Shown piece after piece: positions 7,939 through 16,248 of a DNA stretch of 64,000 nucleotides. This stretch comes from Christensenella massiliensis (GTDB taxonomy: Bacteria > Bacillota > Clostridia > Christensenellales > Christensenellaceae). Below the pieces are notes generated by a model that saw nothing but the letters and a program-made list of their open reading frames with translations, made no database searches and had not been told where the DNA came from. Both the position numbers and the translations under genes were made by a program. The stretch is taken from contig LT700187.1 in NCBI GenBank assembly GCA_900155415.1, positions 434,001 through 498,000 on the forward strand, given 5' to 3'. The first letter of the stretch is position 1; the number at the start of each line of letters is the position of its first letter.

Positions 7939-8046
7939 TTTTCAAACCATTTCCCTCTTCCGCACAGGGCGTCGGCCCGCGGAGGCGTATTTTCCCCACC
8001 TATATATTCATTATATCAGATATTCCGCTCCGGATTTCTTAAGTAA

Positions 8047-9054
8047 TTATGAAGCGCCGCCCAGCGCCATATAGAGAGAACCGGAAACTGTATCTACTTT
8101 GATTTTGGTGTGCCCGTCCGCATAAGTATCCTGTTTCATGGCAAAATCGTTATTCTCAGTTCCGGACACCGTATCAAAGCTGAGCGTGAAGCCGCTTTCC
8201 TCCGGGAGCGTGACCTGAACGCTGCCCGAGACCGAATCCACCGTTATTTTTTCCAGCGTCTGCGCATGCATACACCGTATAGCCGTTTCTCCGCTTGTCG
8301 TAGCCGTATCGATCTCGCGGGCTTCTTCCGTTTCGATCCAAATGCTTCCCGACGTGCTGTCTATGTTGACCTCGCTGAAGCTGCCCTGCGCTTCGATATC
8401 CCCGGACATCGTATCCGCCCTCAGCTTTTCGGACCGGGTGTTTTTTACACCCACACTTCCCGAAACGCTGTCTATGCGCAGCTCTCTATGTGTTCCTCCG
8501 CTGACCGAGATATCGCCGGATGTCGTTCCGTAAAGGGCGGACGCCGCATTCGTTTCCCCAATCTCCATAGGCCCCGATACCGTTTCGATATCGACCGTTC
8601 CCGCAAATGACCGCGGGATCATGACCCGCACGTCTATTCCATAGCTGCCCGTCCATCCGAATACGCGTCCTACGCGTCCGCTCTGCACCACAAGCTCTCC
8701 ATTCTTTGTTCCGTAGTGCATGACATCCTCGTTTTTGATCGTGCGGCTGCTCGTTTCCTCCACGCGAATCACATCCCCGTCTGTCGGAACGATCGTGATG
8801 CTCTCGTCCACGAACCGCATGGAAATGCTTTCGATCTCCTCCGCTGCTTTTTCAAAATGCTCGCCTGTCTGCGCATCGTCGGGCAGCCGATCCACGAAAT
8901 CATCTACCTTGAGGTTTTTGACCGTATCTGCAAAATTTCCCCATACTGCTCCGAAGGACGCTTTTCCGGCGAGCCCCCATATCAGGATGCCTGTCAGCAC
9001 TGCTGCGACGACCGCCCATATAACGATTTTTCCTGTTTTACTCATTGCTTTCAC
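8047..9054 (-). CDS. DUF4097-family putative adhesin with N-terminal membrane anchor
   Basis: A 335-aa protein with one transmembrane helix (about residues 9-30) and a long beta-rich outer region of repeating strands (DSVSGSV, DTMSGDI, DSTSGSI, TTSGE), the right-handed beta-solenoid pattern of DUF4097/LiaG-type proteins. It is third in a PadR-HAAS-DUF4097 operon, a common Firmicute arrangement linked to envelope-active antibiotic response. Two in-frame ATGs (9054 and 9045) lie at the 5' end; I keep the longer. Function in the envelope is inferred from context. Confidence 0.85.
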   Translation of the reverse strand: MKAMSKTGKIVIWAVVAAVLTGILIWGLAGKASFGAVWGNFADTVKNLKVDDFVDRLPDDAQTGEHFEKAAEEIESISMRFVDESITIVPTDGDVIRVEETSSRTIKNEDVMHYGTKNGELVVQSGRVGRVFGWTGSYGIDVRVMIPRSFAGTVDIETVSGPMEIGETNAASALYGTTSGDISVSGGTHRELRIDSVSGSVGVKNTRSEKLRADTMSGDIEAQGSFSEVNIDSTSGSIWIETEEAREIDTATTSGETAIRCMHAQTLEKITVDSVSGSVQVTLPEESGFTLSFDTVSGTENNDFAMKQDTYADGHTKIKVDTVSGSLYMALGGAS

Positions 9055-9064
9055 CTCTTTTGGC

Positions 9065-9715
9065 TTATTCCTGTTTTATCGCGAGTTTTATAATCTGGTC
9101 TACAGCAGCTCCGATAATAAAAATAATCCATGTGATCCCCCATGCCCACGTTGTGAAGCTGATGACGAAATACAGCGCCACGATGACTGGCCACACGATT
9201 CCGGCATACGTTTTTTCTTTTTCCTTTTTCCGCTTATTTTCGGCCTGCCATTCCTTAAATTCCTCCACCATGGAATCGTCCAGCTTTTCGTAGTCAGGAG
9301 CCGCCTGCAGCGAGCTGCGGTAGACCAGCAGGCCCGTTGCAACCGCGATCAGTACGAACATGAAAACGAGCCCCATGATCTCCTGATGGATGCTCCCCAA
9401 CGCGATGATGAACACCGGAGACAAAATATACAGCATCACCGCGACTGCCGTGAGCCGCGCACGCTGCTTCCGCTCCTCATCGGACGGTACGCGGGCCGTA
9501 TGGGCTTCATTTGCGCTGCTGATCAGCTCGTTTACGTCTCCGACGCTTCCTTTCACGATGCGATACGCTTCTTCTTCCGATGCGCCTGCGGCAATAAGGT
9601 CGTTATATTTTTCCTTCAGATTCATAAAGATCTCTTCCCGCAGCTCCACCATCTTGCTGGTCTTCGGCGCATCCGCGAAAAGCTCCTCTACATATTTCCG
9701 CAATTTTTCTTCCAT
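9065..9715 (-). CDS. HAAS/DUF1700-type membrane protein
   Basis: A 216-aa protein with an N-terminal cytosolic HAAS-like helical region (EEKLRKYVEELFADAPKTSKMVELREEIFMNL..., then EEEAYRIVKGSVGDVNEL), two transmembrane pairs (about 90-130 and 165-205) and a basic linker. HAAS/DUF1700 proteins follow PadR regulators and are thought to modulate membrane partners. It lies 24 nt after the PadR gene and 10 nt before the DUF4097 gene, so all three form one operon. Confidence 0.85.
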   Translation of the reverse strand: MEEKLRKYVEELFADAPKTSKMVELREEIFMNLKEKYNDLIAAGASEEEAYRIVKGSVGDVNELISSANEAHTARVPSDEERKQRARLTAVAVMLYILSPVFIIALGSIHQEIMGLVFMFVLIAVATGLLVYRSSLQAAPDYEKLDDSMVEEFKEWQAENKRKKEKEKTYAGIVWPVIVALYFVISFTTWAWGITWIIFIIGAAVDQIIKLAIKQE

Positions 9716-9739
9716 CTATAGTATCCTCCGTAAAGTATT

Positions 9740-10060
9740 TTATATCAGGCGGTCGATGAGTTTTTTGGTATATTCCCAATCCTCTCTGTTTTTCCGGTAT
9801 ATCTCCCGGCCGAGAGGCGTGATGCGGTAATAGCGTCTGCGCGCACCCGTGGTCTCATCTCCCCAATAGGACTCGATCAATTCTGCATTTTCCAGCCTGC
9901 GAAACGCGGAATAGAGAGTCGCTTCCTTTAATTCATACTCCCCGTGCGTCGTCTGCTGGATCGATTTATTGATCTCATAGCCATAGCTGTCCTTTTTTAA
10001 AAGCTGCGCAAGTATGATAGTCTCCGTATGCCCGCGGATCAGATCGGAGGTCAGCGACAT
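9740..10060 (-). CDS. PadR family transcriptional regulator
   Basis: A 106-aa winged-helix regulator: DLIRGHTETIILAQLL begins helix 1, KKDSYGYEINKSI is the typical PadR segment, LKEATLYSAFRRLENAELIESYW the recognition helix and wing, and RRRYYRITPLGRE the second strand. It is short, like the PadR-s2 subclass. It heads the operon with the HAAS and DUF4097 genes and probably represses it until an envelope-active compound binds. An inverted repeat brackets the promoter's -35 box. Confidence 0.93.
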   Translation of the reverse strand: MSLTSDLIRGHTETIILAQLLKKDSYGYEINKSIQQTTHGEYELKEATLYSAFRRLENAELIESYWGDETTGARRRYYRITPLGREIYRKNREDWEYTKKLIDRLI

Positions 10061-10102
10061 AAGATATCTCCCCTTTTCAATTTATCTCATTTTCTTATTT
10101 AC

Positions 10103-10138
10103 ATTTTATATTTATATACATCGCCTGTCAATGTATAT
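10103..10138 (-). promoter_or_regulatory. PadR operon promoter with inverted-repeat operator
   Basis: The minus strand has -35 TTGACA (10131-10126), a 17-nt spacer and -10 TAAAAT (10108-10103). An inverted repeat ATATACAT-N9-ATGTATAT (10114-10138) straddles the -35 box. PadR-family operators commonly have ATGT/ACAT arms, so autorepression is likely. Confidence 0.7.
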
Positions 10139-10213
10139 TTTTTAAAATGCATGATTGCATAGTATATGCTTATTCGGTACTATGATAAAGACAGGGAAGC
10201 TTGGAGGTGCAGT

Positions 10214-10945
10214 ATGCGCGAAAATAAATATGACGAGAAAACTTTCTTTCAAAAATACAGCCGGATGGACCGTTCCACAAAAGGCCTCGCCGGTGCAGGA
10301 GAATGGCACGTCTTCCGGCGGCTGCTGCCCGCTTTTTCCGGAAAACGTGTACTCGACTTAGGCTGCGGCTTCGGCTGGCATTGCGCCTATGCTGCAAAAA
10401 ACGGCGCTGCCTGCGTTACGGGGGTAGACCTTTCGGAGCAGATGCTGGAACGCGCCCGCAGGGAAAACGCCGCCGCCAATATAAACTATCTCCATACGGC
10501 GATCGAGGATGTTTCTTTTCCGGACGGCTCTTTCGATATCGTTATCAGCTCTCTGGCACTGCATTATGTAGCTTCTTTTCAGGATATTTGTGTGAAGGTA
10601 TATCGTTATTTGACGGCCGGAGGCGATTTCGTTTTTTCTGTAGAGCATCCTGTTTTTACCGCGCAGGGACCGCAGGACTGGTGCTATGACGCCTCCGGCG
10701 TTATCCGGCATTGGCCTGTTGACCATTATTTTTCGGAGGGCAGGCGGAATGCGCGGTTTCTTGGCGAACCCGTAGTGAAATATCATAGGACGCTCACCTC
10801 CTATCTGATGTCTCTTCTCGGCGTAGGTTTCAGGATCACCGGAGTGACGGAGCCGCAGCCCGACCCGTCTATGCTCGGCATTCCCGGTATGCAGGACGAG
10901 CTGCGCCGTCCGATGATGCTGATCGTATCCGCAAAGAAGGAGTGA
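10214..10945 (+). CDS. Class I SAM-dependent methyltransferase
   Basis: A 243-aa methyltransferase. Motif I VLDLGCGFGWH (about residues 46-56), VTGVDLSEQML (motif II) and FDIVISSLALHY (motif post-II/III) define a UbiE/small-molecule type Rossmann methyltransferase. The start at 10214 has GGAGG 6 nt upstream; an upstream in-frame ATG at 10166 lacks one. It is a single gene, divergent from the PadR operon. Substrate unknown. Confidence 0.9.
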   Translation: MRENKYDEKTFFQKYSRMDRSTKGLAGAGEWHVFRRLLPAFSGKRVLDLGCGFGWHCAYAAKNGAACVTGVDLSEQMLERARRENAAANINYLHTAIEDVSFPDGSFDIVISSLALHYVASFQDICVKVYRYLTAGGDFVFSVEHPVFTAQGPQDWCYDASGVIRHWPVDHYFSEGRRNARFLGEPVVKYHRTLTSYLMSLLGVGFRITGVTEPQPDPSMLGIPGMQDELRRPMMLIVSAKKE

Positions 10946-10967
10946 GGGCAGGATATTGATTTTTTCC

Positions 10968-11006
10968 GCCGTCCGGCAGGAGGCGCTATATCCCGGACGG
11001 CATTAT
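10968..11006 (+). terminator. Terminator after the methyltransferase gene
   Basis: GCCGTCCGG pairs with CCGGACGGC over a 16-nt loop, followed by ATTATTTT. It lies between the methyltransferase stop and the convergent MerR gene. Confidence 0.7.
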
Positions 11007-11010
11007 TTTG

Positions 11011-11427
11011 CTAAGATACCCTGTCTGCATCCTTCCTCCATTTTCCCGGATTCGTATCGTCCGGCAATCTTTTCTCTAATATATCCAGATAATGCTCCGC
11101 TTTTCGTTCCATATAGGCAAGACATTGCTTGGCTTCTTCAAAATTCCTGCGTGCCGTTTCCCGCTGATCTAAAATGATTTGGCAACGCTCGCCGATCGTT
11201 TTATCGCCCTCGAGGCACAGACGTACATATTCCCGTATCGTTTCAATCGACATGCCGCATTGCTTCAGGTATTTGACCCCGGTCAGCCAGTTCATAGATT
11301 CCTCATCGAACAGCCTGTTATTATTTTTATCCCGCTTTACGCTTGGCACAAGTCCCTTATCCGTATAATACCGGACCGTATGTTCCGTAAGGCCGAGGAG
11401 CGCCGCGGCCTCTTTTACCGTATACAT
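11011..11427 (-). CDS. MerR family transcriptional regulator
   Basis: A 138-aa MerR protein: HTH YTVKEAAALLGLTEHTVRYYTDKGLVP at the N terminus, wing region NNRLFDEESMNWL, a coiled-coil dimer helix (about 80-120) and a short C terminus without a metal-binding Cys set. It is closest to AdhR/YhdM-like activators of detoxification genes. It is divergent from an aldo/keto reductase whose promoter has the long spacer and dyad expected for MerR control, so it probably activates that gene on electrophile or aldehyde stress. Confidence 0.92.
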   Translation of the reverse strand: MYTVKEAAALLGLTEHTVRYYTDKGLVPSVKRDKNNNRLFDEESMNWLTGVKYLKQCGMSIETIREYVRLCLEGDKTIGERCQIILDQRETARRNFEEAKQCLAYMERKAEHYLDILEKRLPDDTNPGKWRKDADRVS

Positions 11428-11466
11428 AAAAATTTCCCCTCCATTTGAAAAAGTTTAAAAAAGCGC

Positions 11467-11497
11467 TTGACTTCGTGTTACTCGAAGGTAGTAACAT
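11467..11497 (+). promoter_or_regulatory. MerR-type promoter with 19-bp spacer for the aldo/keto reductase
   Basis: -35 TTGACT (11467-11472) and -10 TAACAT (11492-11497) are separated by 19 bp, longer than the usual 17. The spacer holds CTTCGTG-TTA-CTCGAAG (11471-11487), a near-perfect inverted repeat close to the CTTCGAG-type operator of AdhR-like regulators. MerR proteins untwist such promoters to activate them. Confidence 0.75.
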
Positions 11498-11561
11498 GAT
11501 TATATAACTGGTAAGAAAAACCGGCAACCCTAAAATAAAGTTTCGAAAGGAGAATTTATAC

Positions 11562-12407
11562 ATGGAGTATACAGAACTGAACAACGGAGTAAAAATTCCG
11601 CTCCTCGGTTATGGCGTTTATCAGATCCCCGACCATGCTGAATGCGAGCGGTGTGTTCTCGACGCGCTTGATCTTGGCTACCGTTTGATCGACACGGCGC
11701 AGGCATATGGAAATGAAGAAGCGGTCGGCAGGGCCATTCACAGATCCGGTATCCCGCGCGAAACGCTCTTTATCACGACAAAGGTATGGATCACGAACGC
11801 CGGTCAGGATAAGGCCGCCGCCTCTATCGACCAGTCTTTAGAGAAGCTTGAAACGGACTATATCGACCTGCTTTTGATCCACCAGCCCTTCAGCGACTAT
11901 TACGGCACCTACCGCGCCATGGAGGAAGCATATCGTGCAGGAAAGGTCCGCGCAATCGGAGTGAGCAACTTTTATCCGGACCGTCTTGTCGATCTATGCC
12001 TATTTGCAGACATTGTTCCCGCCGTCAATCAAGTGGAGACTCATATTTTCAACCAACAGGTGAACGCGCGTAAAACGATGGCTCAATATGGCGTAAAGGC
12101 GGAGGCTTGGGGGCCGTTCGCGGAAGGGAAAAACGGCTTCTTTACAAACCCCGTCCTTACCGGTATCGGCGGCAAATATGGAAAGACCGCCGCACAGGCC
12201 GCCCTTCGCTTTCTGGTCCAGCAGGGAGTAATCGTGATACCTAAATCCACACACAGGAGCAGAATGAAAGAAAACTTCGATATATTTGATTTCTCGCTGT
12301 CTTCCGAGGATATGCAGGCGCTTGCTGCACTCGATACCGGGAAAAGCTTGTTTCTCGACCATTATGAGCCCTCAACCGTTGAAATGCTCTCTCAGTTTCA
12401 ACTATAA
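11562..12407 (+). CDS. Aldo/keto reductase
   Basis: A 281-aa monomeric TIM-barrel reductase that uses NADPH to reduce aldehydes and ketones. The catalytic tetrad is complete: Asp44 and Tyr49 in [12 protein letters not shown], Lys74 in TTKVW and His107 in [26 protein letters not shown] near the C terminus is the NADPH-binding loop. It resembles YtbE/DkgA-type 2,5-diketogluconate/methylglyoxal reductases. It is divergent from the MerR gene and preceded by a MerR-type promoter, which points to inducible aldehyde detoxification. Confidence 0.95.
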   Translation: MEYTELNNGVKIPLLGYGVYQIPDHAECERCVLDALDLGYRLIDTAQAYGNEEAVGRAIHRSGIPRETLFITTKVWITNAGQDKAAASIDQSLEKLETDYIDLLLIHQPFSDYYGTYRAMEEAYRAGKVRAIGVSNFYPDRLVDLCLFADIVPAVNQVETHIFNQQVNARKTMAQYGVKAEAWGPFAEGKNGFFTNPVLTGIGGKYGKTAAQAALRFLVQQGVIVIPKSTHRSRMKENFDIFDFSLSSEDMQALAALDTGKSLFLDHYEPSTVEMLSQFQL

Positions 12408-12416
12408 TGCCCATAG

Positions 12417-12446
12417 AAAAAGGTATGCCCGCGGGCATACCTTTTT
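12417..12446. terminator. Bidirectional terminator
   Basis: A perfect 14-bp stem (AAAAAGGTATGCCC and complement) with a 2-nt centre lies between the convergent aldo/keto reductase and flavodoxin-like reductase genes. Confidence 0.88.
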
Positions 12447-12460
12447 GCATTCTATCAGTC

Positions 12461-13081
12461 TTACCGGATAAAGTTCGTCATGACCTGCGCTTCATATTTC
12501 GGATTCGGTACGCCGCTTCTGCGGCCCGCCTCGATACAGCGCAGGAGCCACGCCATATTTTCGCCCAGTGTACGCATCGTCTGAAGCCCTTCCCTGTCCT
12601 GCATGACCTCTTCCGGCGTATTTCCATGCACCTGATTCCAATACTGTGATGTGACGATGGGCATACTGCTGATGCTGAAATATTTGTTCAGCCGGTCAAA
12701 GGCCGCCGTCGCCCCGCCCCTGCGGCAGGAAACGACCGCAGCGCCCGGCTTGCCTGCCATTCTGCCTTTTCCGGCATAGAACAGGCGGTCAAGAAACGCG
12801 GTGACCTGCCCGCTCGGTCCGGCGTAATAAACGGGTGAGCCAACGATCAGGGCATCGATGGTATCGAGCCTATCCAGTACCTCGTTTACCTTGTCTTGAA
12901 AAACGCAGCGCCCCGTTTCCGCACAGGCGGAGCAATCGATACAGCCTGCCACCGGCTTTTTCCCCAGACAGAGCGTCTCCGTTTCGATGCCGTAAGCATT
13001 CAGGGCCTTTTCTACCTCACGGAGCGCCGTATCGGTGCAGCCATGCGCTTTTGGACTTCCGTTTATCATCAATACTTTCAT
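12461..13081 (-). CDS. Flavodoxin-like NAD(P)H-dependent FMN reductase / iron-sulfur flavoprotein
   Basis: A 206-aa flavodoxin-fold protein. MINGSPKAHGCTDTAL is the FMN-phosphate loop, and VGSPVYYAGPSGQVTAFLDR the second flavin loop. The CxxCxxxGxC segment (IDCSACAETGRC, residues about 48-59) is typical of the iron-sulfur flavoprotein/WrbA-like subgroup in anaerobes. The start at 13081 has GGGAGGTGG upstream; a longer start at 13129 has none. It probably transfers electrons to quinones or acceptor compounds. The exact substrate is unknown. Confidence 0.9.
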   Translation of the reverse strand: MKVLMINGSPKAHGCTDTALREVEKALNAYGIETETLCLGKKPVAGCIDCSACAETGRCVFQDKVNEVLDRLDTIDALIVGSPVYYAGPSGQVTAFLDRLFYAGKGRMAGKPGAAVVSCRRGGATAAFDRLNKYFSISSMPIVTSQYWNQVHGNTPEEVMQDREGLQTMRTLGENMAWLLRCIEAGRRSGVPNPKYEAQVMTNFIR

Positions 13082-13152
13082 CAAAACCACCTCCCATATA
13101 TTTCTTAATATACTATGCTTCGCCTCCAAAGCACCGTTCCGTTTTTATATAG

Positions 13153-13183
13153 AAAAAGAAGACAGACCTGCTGTCCTCTTTTT
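13153..13183 (-). terminator. Terminator of the SRP RNA gene
   Basis: Stem AAAAAGAGGACAG / CTGTCTTCTTTTT (minus strand) with a 5-nt loop lies 11 nt beyond the predicted 3' end of the SRP RNA. Confidence 0.8.
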
Positions 13184-13193
13184 GAAATAAGAA

Positions 13194-13470
13194 GCCGTAC
13201 ACCGCGCATCGAACCCAACCCCACAAGAGGAATTTACGGCATCGGCTCAGAACAGGCGAACCTGCGGCACACACTGCAATTTGCTTACTGCTGCTTCCGT
13301 CAGGACCTGACAGGGTTCACAACGCAGTATTGCACAGGACCCATCCATCAACACCGATAGGCGTACTCCATACCCTGCCGGGAAAGCCCTCCGCGCGGGA
13401 TTCAACCCCGCTATAGCGGCTTGCGGGTTACAGGACACCGCTAACTCCCCGTCTAGTACGGCAAACTGGA
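13194..13470 (-). ncRNA. ffs: Signal recognition particle RNA, long form with Alu domain
   Basis: RNA scaffold of SRP, which with Ffh targets membrane proteins. The minus strand contains the invariant apical element GTCAGGTCC-TGAC-GGAAGCAGC (about 13284-13312). Alu-domain elements GGGGAG-TTAGCGGTG and CCTGTAACCC lie near the 5' end, and the ends pair (GCCGTAC at 13467-13461 with GTACGGC at 13200-13194). Length of about 277 nt matches the Bacillus/Clostridium large type. It lies just downstream of purA (stop 13483) and ends before a strong terminator. Exact ends are estimated from the terminal helix. Confidence 0.93.
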
Positions 13471-13482
13471 ACACTATTTTAT

Positions 13483-14769
13483 TTACAGGCCGCGGTAAAT
13501 ACACTCTTCACGGCCCGCGCCTACACCGATCATCACGGCCGGCACTCCGGTGTGCTGCTCGATAAATTCGATATAGGTCTTTGCCGCATCCGGAAGGTCT
13601 TCATACTTACGGATATGCGACAAATCGGACGGCCATCCCTCAAACTCTTTATAGACCGGCTTTGCCTTTGCAAGCGTCGTGAGAGAGGCCGGATAGGTAT
13701 TTATTATTTTACCATCAATATCATAGCCGGTGCAAACATAAACTTTGTCGAAACCGCCGAGCGTATCCATGCGGGATATAGCAAATCCGGTAATACCGCT
13801 CGTTTTTACCGCAAAATCGACGATTACGAGGTCCAGCCACCCGCAACGGCGGGGGCGCCCTGTTGTCGCGCCGTATTCATGTCCTTTTTCGCGGATCGCT
13901 TCGCCCGTTGCGTCGAGCAGCTCGGTAACGAACGGCCCTTCGCCCACACGCGTCGTATAAGCCTTTACCACACCGATCACATCGGTGACCGCCTGCGGTC
14001 CCACGCCCGCGCCCGCGCATACGCCGCCCGTGTTCGGGTGGGACGACGTCACATACGGATAGGTCCCGAAATCGATATCGAGAAGCATGCCCTGTGCGCC
14101 TTCAAAGAGCAGTGTTTTGCCTGCTTCCCGGTATTCCTGTATCAGTGAGACGGTATCGCAGATGAACGGCTGGAGATATTTCGCATGTCCGCGATATTCC
14201 TCGAGCACCGCTTCATAATCGAGCGGCGTGCCGCCATATACCTTTGTGATGATCTCATTTTTATCTTCTATGCACTTTTTCAGCTTTTCCGGAAAAGTGT
14301 CTTCGTCCATAAGGTCGCACAGGCGGAGGCCGATACGCCCGACCTTGTCCATATAACAGGGACCGATGCCGTTGCCTGTGGTACCGATCTTGAAATCTCC
14401 CAGCTTTTTCTCATTCAGTGCGTCGAGCTCCCTGTGATAAGGCATGATCATATGCGCACGATCGCTTATATACAGATCATCCACCGCCACGCCGCGTTCC
14501 GCGAGATAACCGATCTCCCGCCGGAGAGCCGCAGGGTCCACGACTACGCCGTTTGCGATCACGCATGCCTTGCCTTTTGACAATATCCCCGATGGGATCA
14601 AATGAAGTTTATAGGTCACGCCGTCCGCAACGACGGTATGGCCCGCATTGTTTCCTCCTTGGTAACGCACTACCATATCTGCCTTGGAAGCCAGATAGTC
14701 TACAAATCTGCCCTTTCCCTCGTCACCCCACTGGGCGCCGAATACCACGATACCGGACATTTCGTTCAC
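13483..14769 (-). CDS. purA: Adenylosuccinate synthetase
   Basis: Catalyses GTP-dependent condensation of IMP and aspartate to adenylosuccinate, the first committed step to AMP. The 428-aa protein has the signature QWGDEGKGRFVDYL near residue 12, GNNAGHTVV near 38, GTTGNGIGPCYMDK near 128 and the C-terminal TTGRPRRCGW stretch. Length is normal for PurA. SD TAGGAG lies 8 nt before the ATG. It is a single gene followed directly by the SRP RNA gene. Confidence 0.98.
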   Translation of the reverse strand: MNEMSGIVVFGAQWGDEGKGRFVDYLASKADMVVRYQGGNNAGHTVVADGVTYKLHLIPSGILSKGKACVIANGVVVDPAALRREIGYLAERGVAVDDLYISDRAHMIMPYHRELDALNEKKLGDFKIGTTGNGIGPCYMDKVGRIGLRLCDLMDEDTFPEKLKKCIEDKNEIITKVYGGTPLDYEAVLEEYRGHAKYLQPFICDTVSLIQEYREAGKTLLFEGAQGMLLDIDFGTYPYVTSSHPNTGGVCAGAGVGPQAVTDVIGVVKAYTTRVGEGPFVTELLDATGEAIREKGHEYGATTGRPRRCGWLDLVIVDFAVKTSGITGFAISRMDTLGGFDKVYVCTGYDIDGKIINTYPASLTTLAKAKPVYKEFEGWPSDLSHIRKYEDLPDAAKTYIEFIEQHTGVPAVMIGVGAGREECIYRGL

Positions 14770-14817
14770 TCCTAACCTATTTCAATATTTCGGGCTTCCT
14801 ATGCTCAAGCTGAACAT

Positions 14818-14850
14818 AAAAAGCCGCGGAACATTCGCACATCCCACGGC
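14818..14850 (-). terminator. Terminator after the QueG-like gene
   Basis: On the minus strand GCCGTGGGA pairs with TTCCGCGGC (two G-U pairs) over a 10-nt loop, followed by TTTTTATG. It lies between the QueG-like stop at 14889 and purA. Confidence 0.7.
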
Positions 14851-14888
14851 AATATCCTATCTTATTTTAACAAATCGCGCTCCCACCG

Positions 14889-15719
14889 TCAACTTTTTTT
14901 CAGGATCTCTGCAGCCCAGCGCGCGGCATCCCCGACAAATTCATCTCCTAAGAGCGCCTGCACTGCCGGAAGCGCGGGCACAAAGCCCACGTTTGCAGCA
15001 TAGATAGCGGCCTGCCCTAAGATGATGCGCCGCCGCCCATAGTTGGGGCCGACCAGCGCGCGTATCTCCCGGATATATTTTCCCGACAGCAGACCGATGA
15101 TATCAAAGGAATACGCTTCTCCTTGTTCCGCTCTGTTTTGCGGGCATGCAAGCTGGCATCTTTCACATCCAAGCAGCTGGTAAATAAATCCCCTGTATTC
15201 TTCGGGGATATTGCGTTCATTTGAATGTGCACGGACGCAGCGTGAAACGTCCAGCCCCTCCGGCAGGATGGCGCGCGCCGGACAGGCTCCTGCACATGAA
15301 CCGCACGCGGCGCATACCGTTTCCCCCTGCGCAGGAGCTTCCGTGCAAAAAACGTCCGTCTGTACGACATGTATACTTGTAAAAGACCCGTACCATTCAT
15401 GATAGTACAGTGAATTTTTTCCGATAAAACCGCCGGTTCTGAGGGCAAGCTGCTTGACGCCGTTCCCTCTGAACTCCCTTGCGCGGATCCCCTTTTTTTC
15501 AAGTGCGGCGAGCAGTTTTTTCATACCCAGATATCCTTTTTGAGAGGCGATATAGTAATTGGAAAGGTTGATCTTTCCCGCCTCCGCCTGCCGTGCAGGG
15601 CGGTAGGGCTGAAACAAAAAAAACAGGGAGCCGCTTCCATCGGCACAGGCGCGGACATCCGGAAAGCCCGCCTCACGGGCGAGTTCTTTTATCGATTCCA
15701 CCTTTTTCCGGTCACTCAC
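14889..15719 (-). CDS. QueG-like double [4Fe-4S] reductase (short form)
   Basis: A 276-aa relative of epoxyqueuosine reductase QueG, which uses cobalamin and two [4Fe-4S] clusters for the last step of queuosine synthesis. The cluster motifs are CAACGSCAGACP and CERCQLACP, and GFIGKNSLYY...QTD matches the catalytic Asp region. Canonical QueG is about 350-390 aa, so this form is roughly 100 residues shorter and may act elsewhere. The start is GTG (15719) with AAGGAGAG about 10 nt upstream. It is a single gene with its own terminator. Confidence 0.78.
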   Translation of the reverse strand: MSDRKKVESIKELAREAGFPDVRACADGSGSLFFLFQPYRPARQAEAGKINLSNYYIASQKGYLGMKKLLAALEKKGIRAREFRGNGVKQLALRTGGFIGKNSLYYHEWYGSFTSIHVVQTDVFCTEAPAQGETVCAACGSCAGACPARAILPEGLDVSRCVRAHSNERNIPEEYRGFIYQLLGCERCQLACPQNRAEQGEAYSFDIIGLLSGKYIREIRALVGPNYGRRRIILGQAAIYAANVGFVPALPAVQALLGDEFVGDAARWAAEILKKS

Positions 15720-15790
15720 GGTTGCAATTCTCTCCTTTTCGTACTATCATAAGAATAGTACGGCATTTCTGAAACGGATTCGGAGGTCCC

Positions 15791-16201
15791 ATGAAAAAAT
15801 TTATCGTTATTTTTTGCATGCTTCTCTGCCCTCTTATTCTTCTGTGCGCCTGCGCATCCGGAACGGTATTTCAGACGCAGGGGGCTCAGTATGAAGTGGC
15901 GGCGGTCGAAACAGGGCAGCAGATGTTGGAGCATACTGCTTCGGACGGCAATACGCTTCTTTCTATCACGCTCATGGCAGCGGACAGCAGCCTCGACGAT
16001 GCGCAAGCCTCTTTCCTGCCTGTCGGCGGCGAGCCTTGTTATGTAGCAAGCAACGGCCGGCAATATCCCTGCACGGCTCTTGCATTCGAGTCAAACGGTT
16101 CTGAGGTACAGGCAGTCCTGCTGTTTGAGGTCCCCGCCGGTCTCTCCGGTGAATTTACCCTTGGCGGGAGCGCATTTTCGGCTGTTTCCCTGAAAAAATA
16201 A
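15791..16201 (+). CDS. Small lipoprotein of unknown function
   Basis: A 136-aa protein with a lipoprotein signal peptide (lipobox LLCAC, mature Cys near residue 21), then a single beta-rich domain resembling DUF4352-type immunoglobulin-like folds (alternating hydrophobic strands, VQAVLLFEVPAGLSGEFTLGG near the C terminus). It is expected on the outer face of the cytoplasmic membrane. No partner gene is evident; it stands alone between divergent QueG-like and convergent Dabb genes. Confidence 0.8.
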   Translation: MKKFIVIFCMLLCPLILLCACASGTVFQTQGAQYEVAAVETGQQMLEHTASDGNTLLSITLMAADSSLDDAQASFLPVGGEPCYVASNGRQYPCTALAFESNGSEVQAVLLFEVPAGLSGEFTLGGSAFSAVSLKK

Positions 16202-16225
16202 CACGTTTTTCTGTATAGCCCGATC

Positions 16226-16248
16226 AAAAAAGCCCGAATGGGCTTTTT
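16226..16248. terminator. Terminator after the small lipoprotein gene
   Basis: AAAAAAGCCC pairs with GGGCTTTTT over GAAT, followed by further T-rich sequence. It also overlaps the end of the convergent Dabb gene. Confidence 0.8.

Noticed and set aside
8047-9054. The repeating DxxSG strands of the DUF4097 protein as a DNA-level tandem repeat
   Set aside because: The repetition is at protein-fold level; codons differ between units, so there is no true DNA repeat.
10155-10186. TTGCAT and TATGAT as a promoter for the methyltransferase gene
   Set aside because: The spacer would be 20 nt and there is no regulator context to justify it.
13247-13504. An 85-codon frame on the minus strand across the end of purA
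   Set aside because: It lies within the SRP RNA, whose conserved structure explains the sequence.
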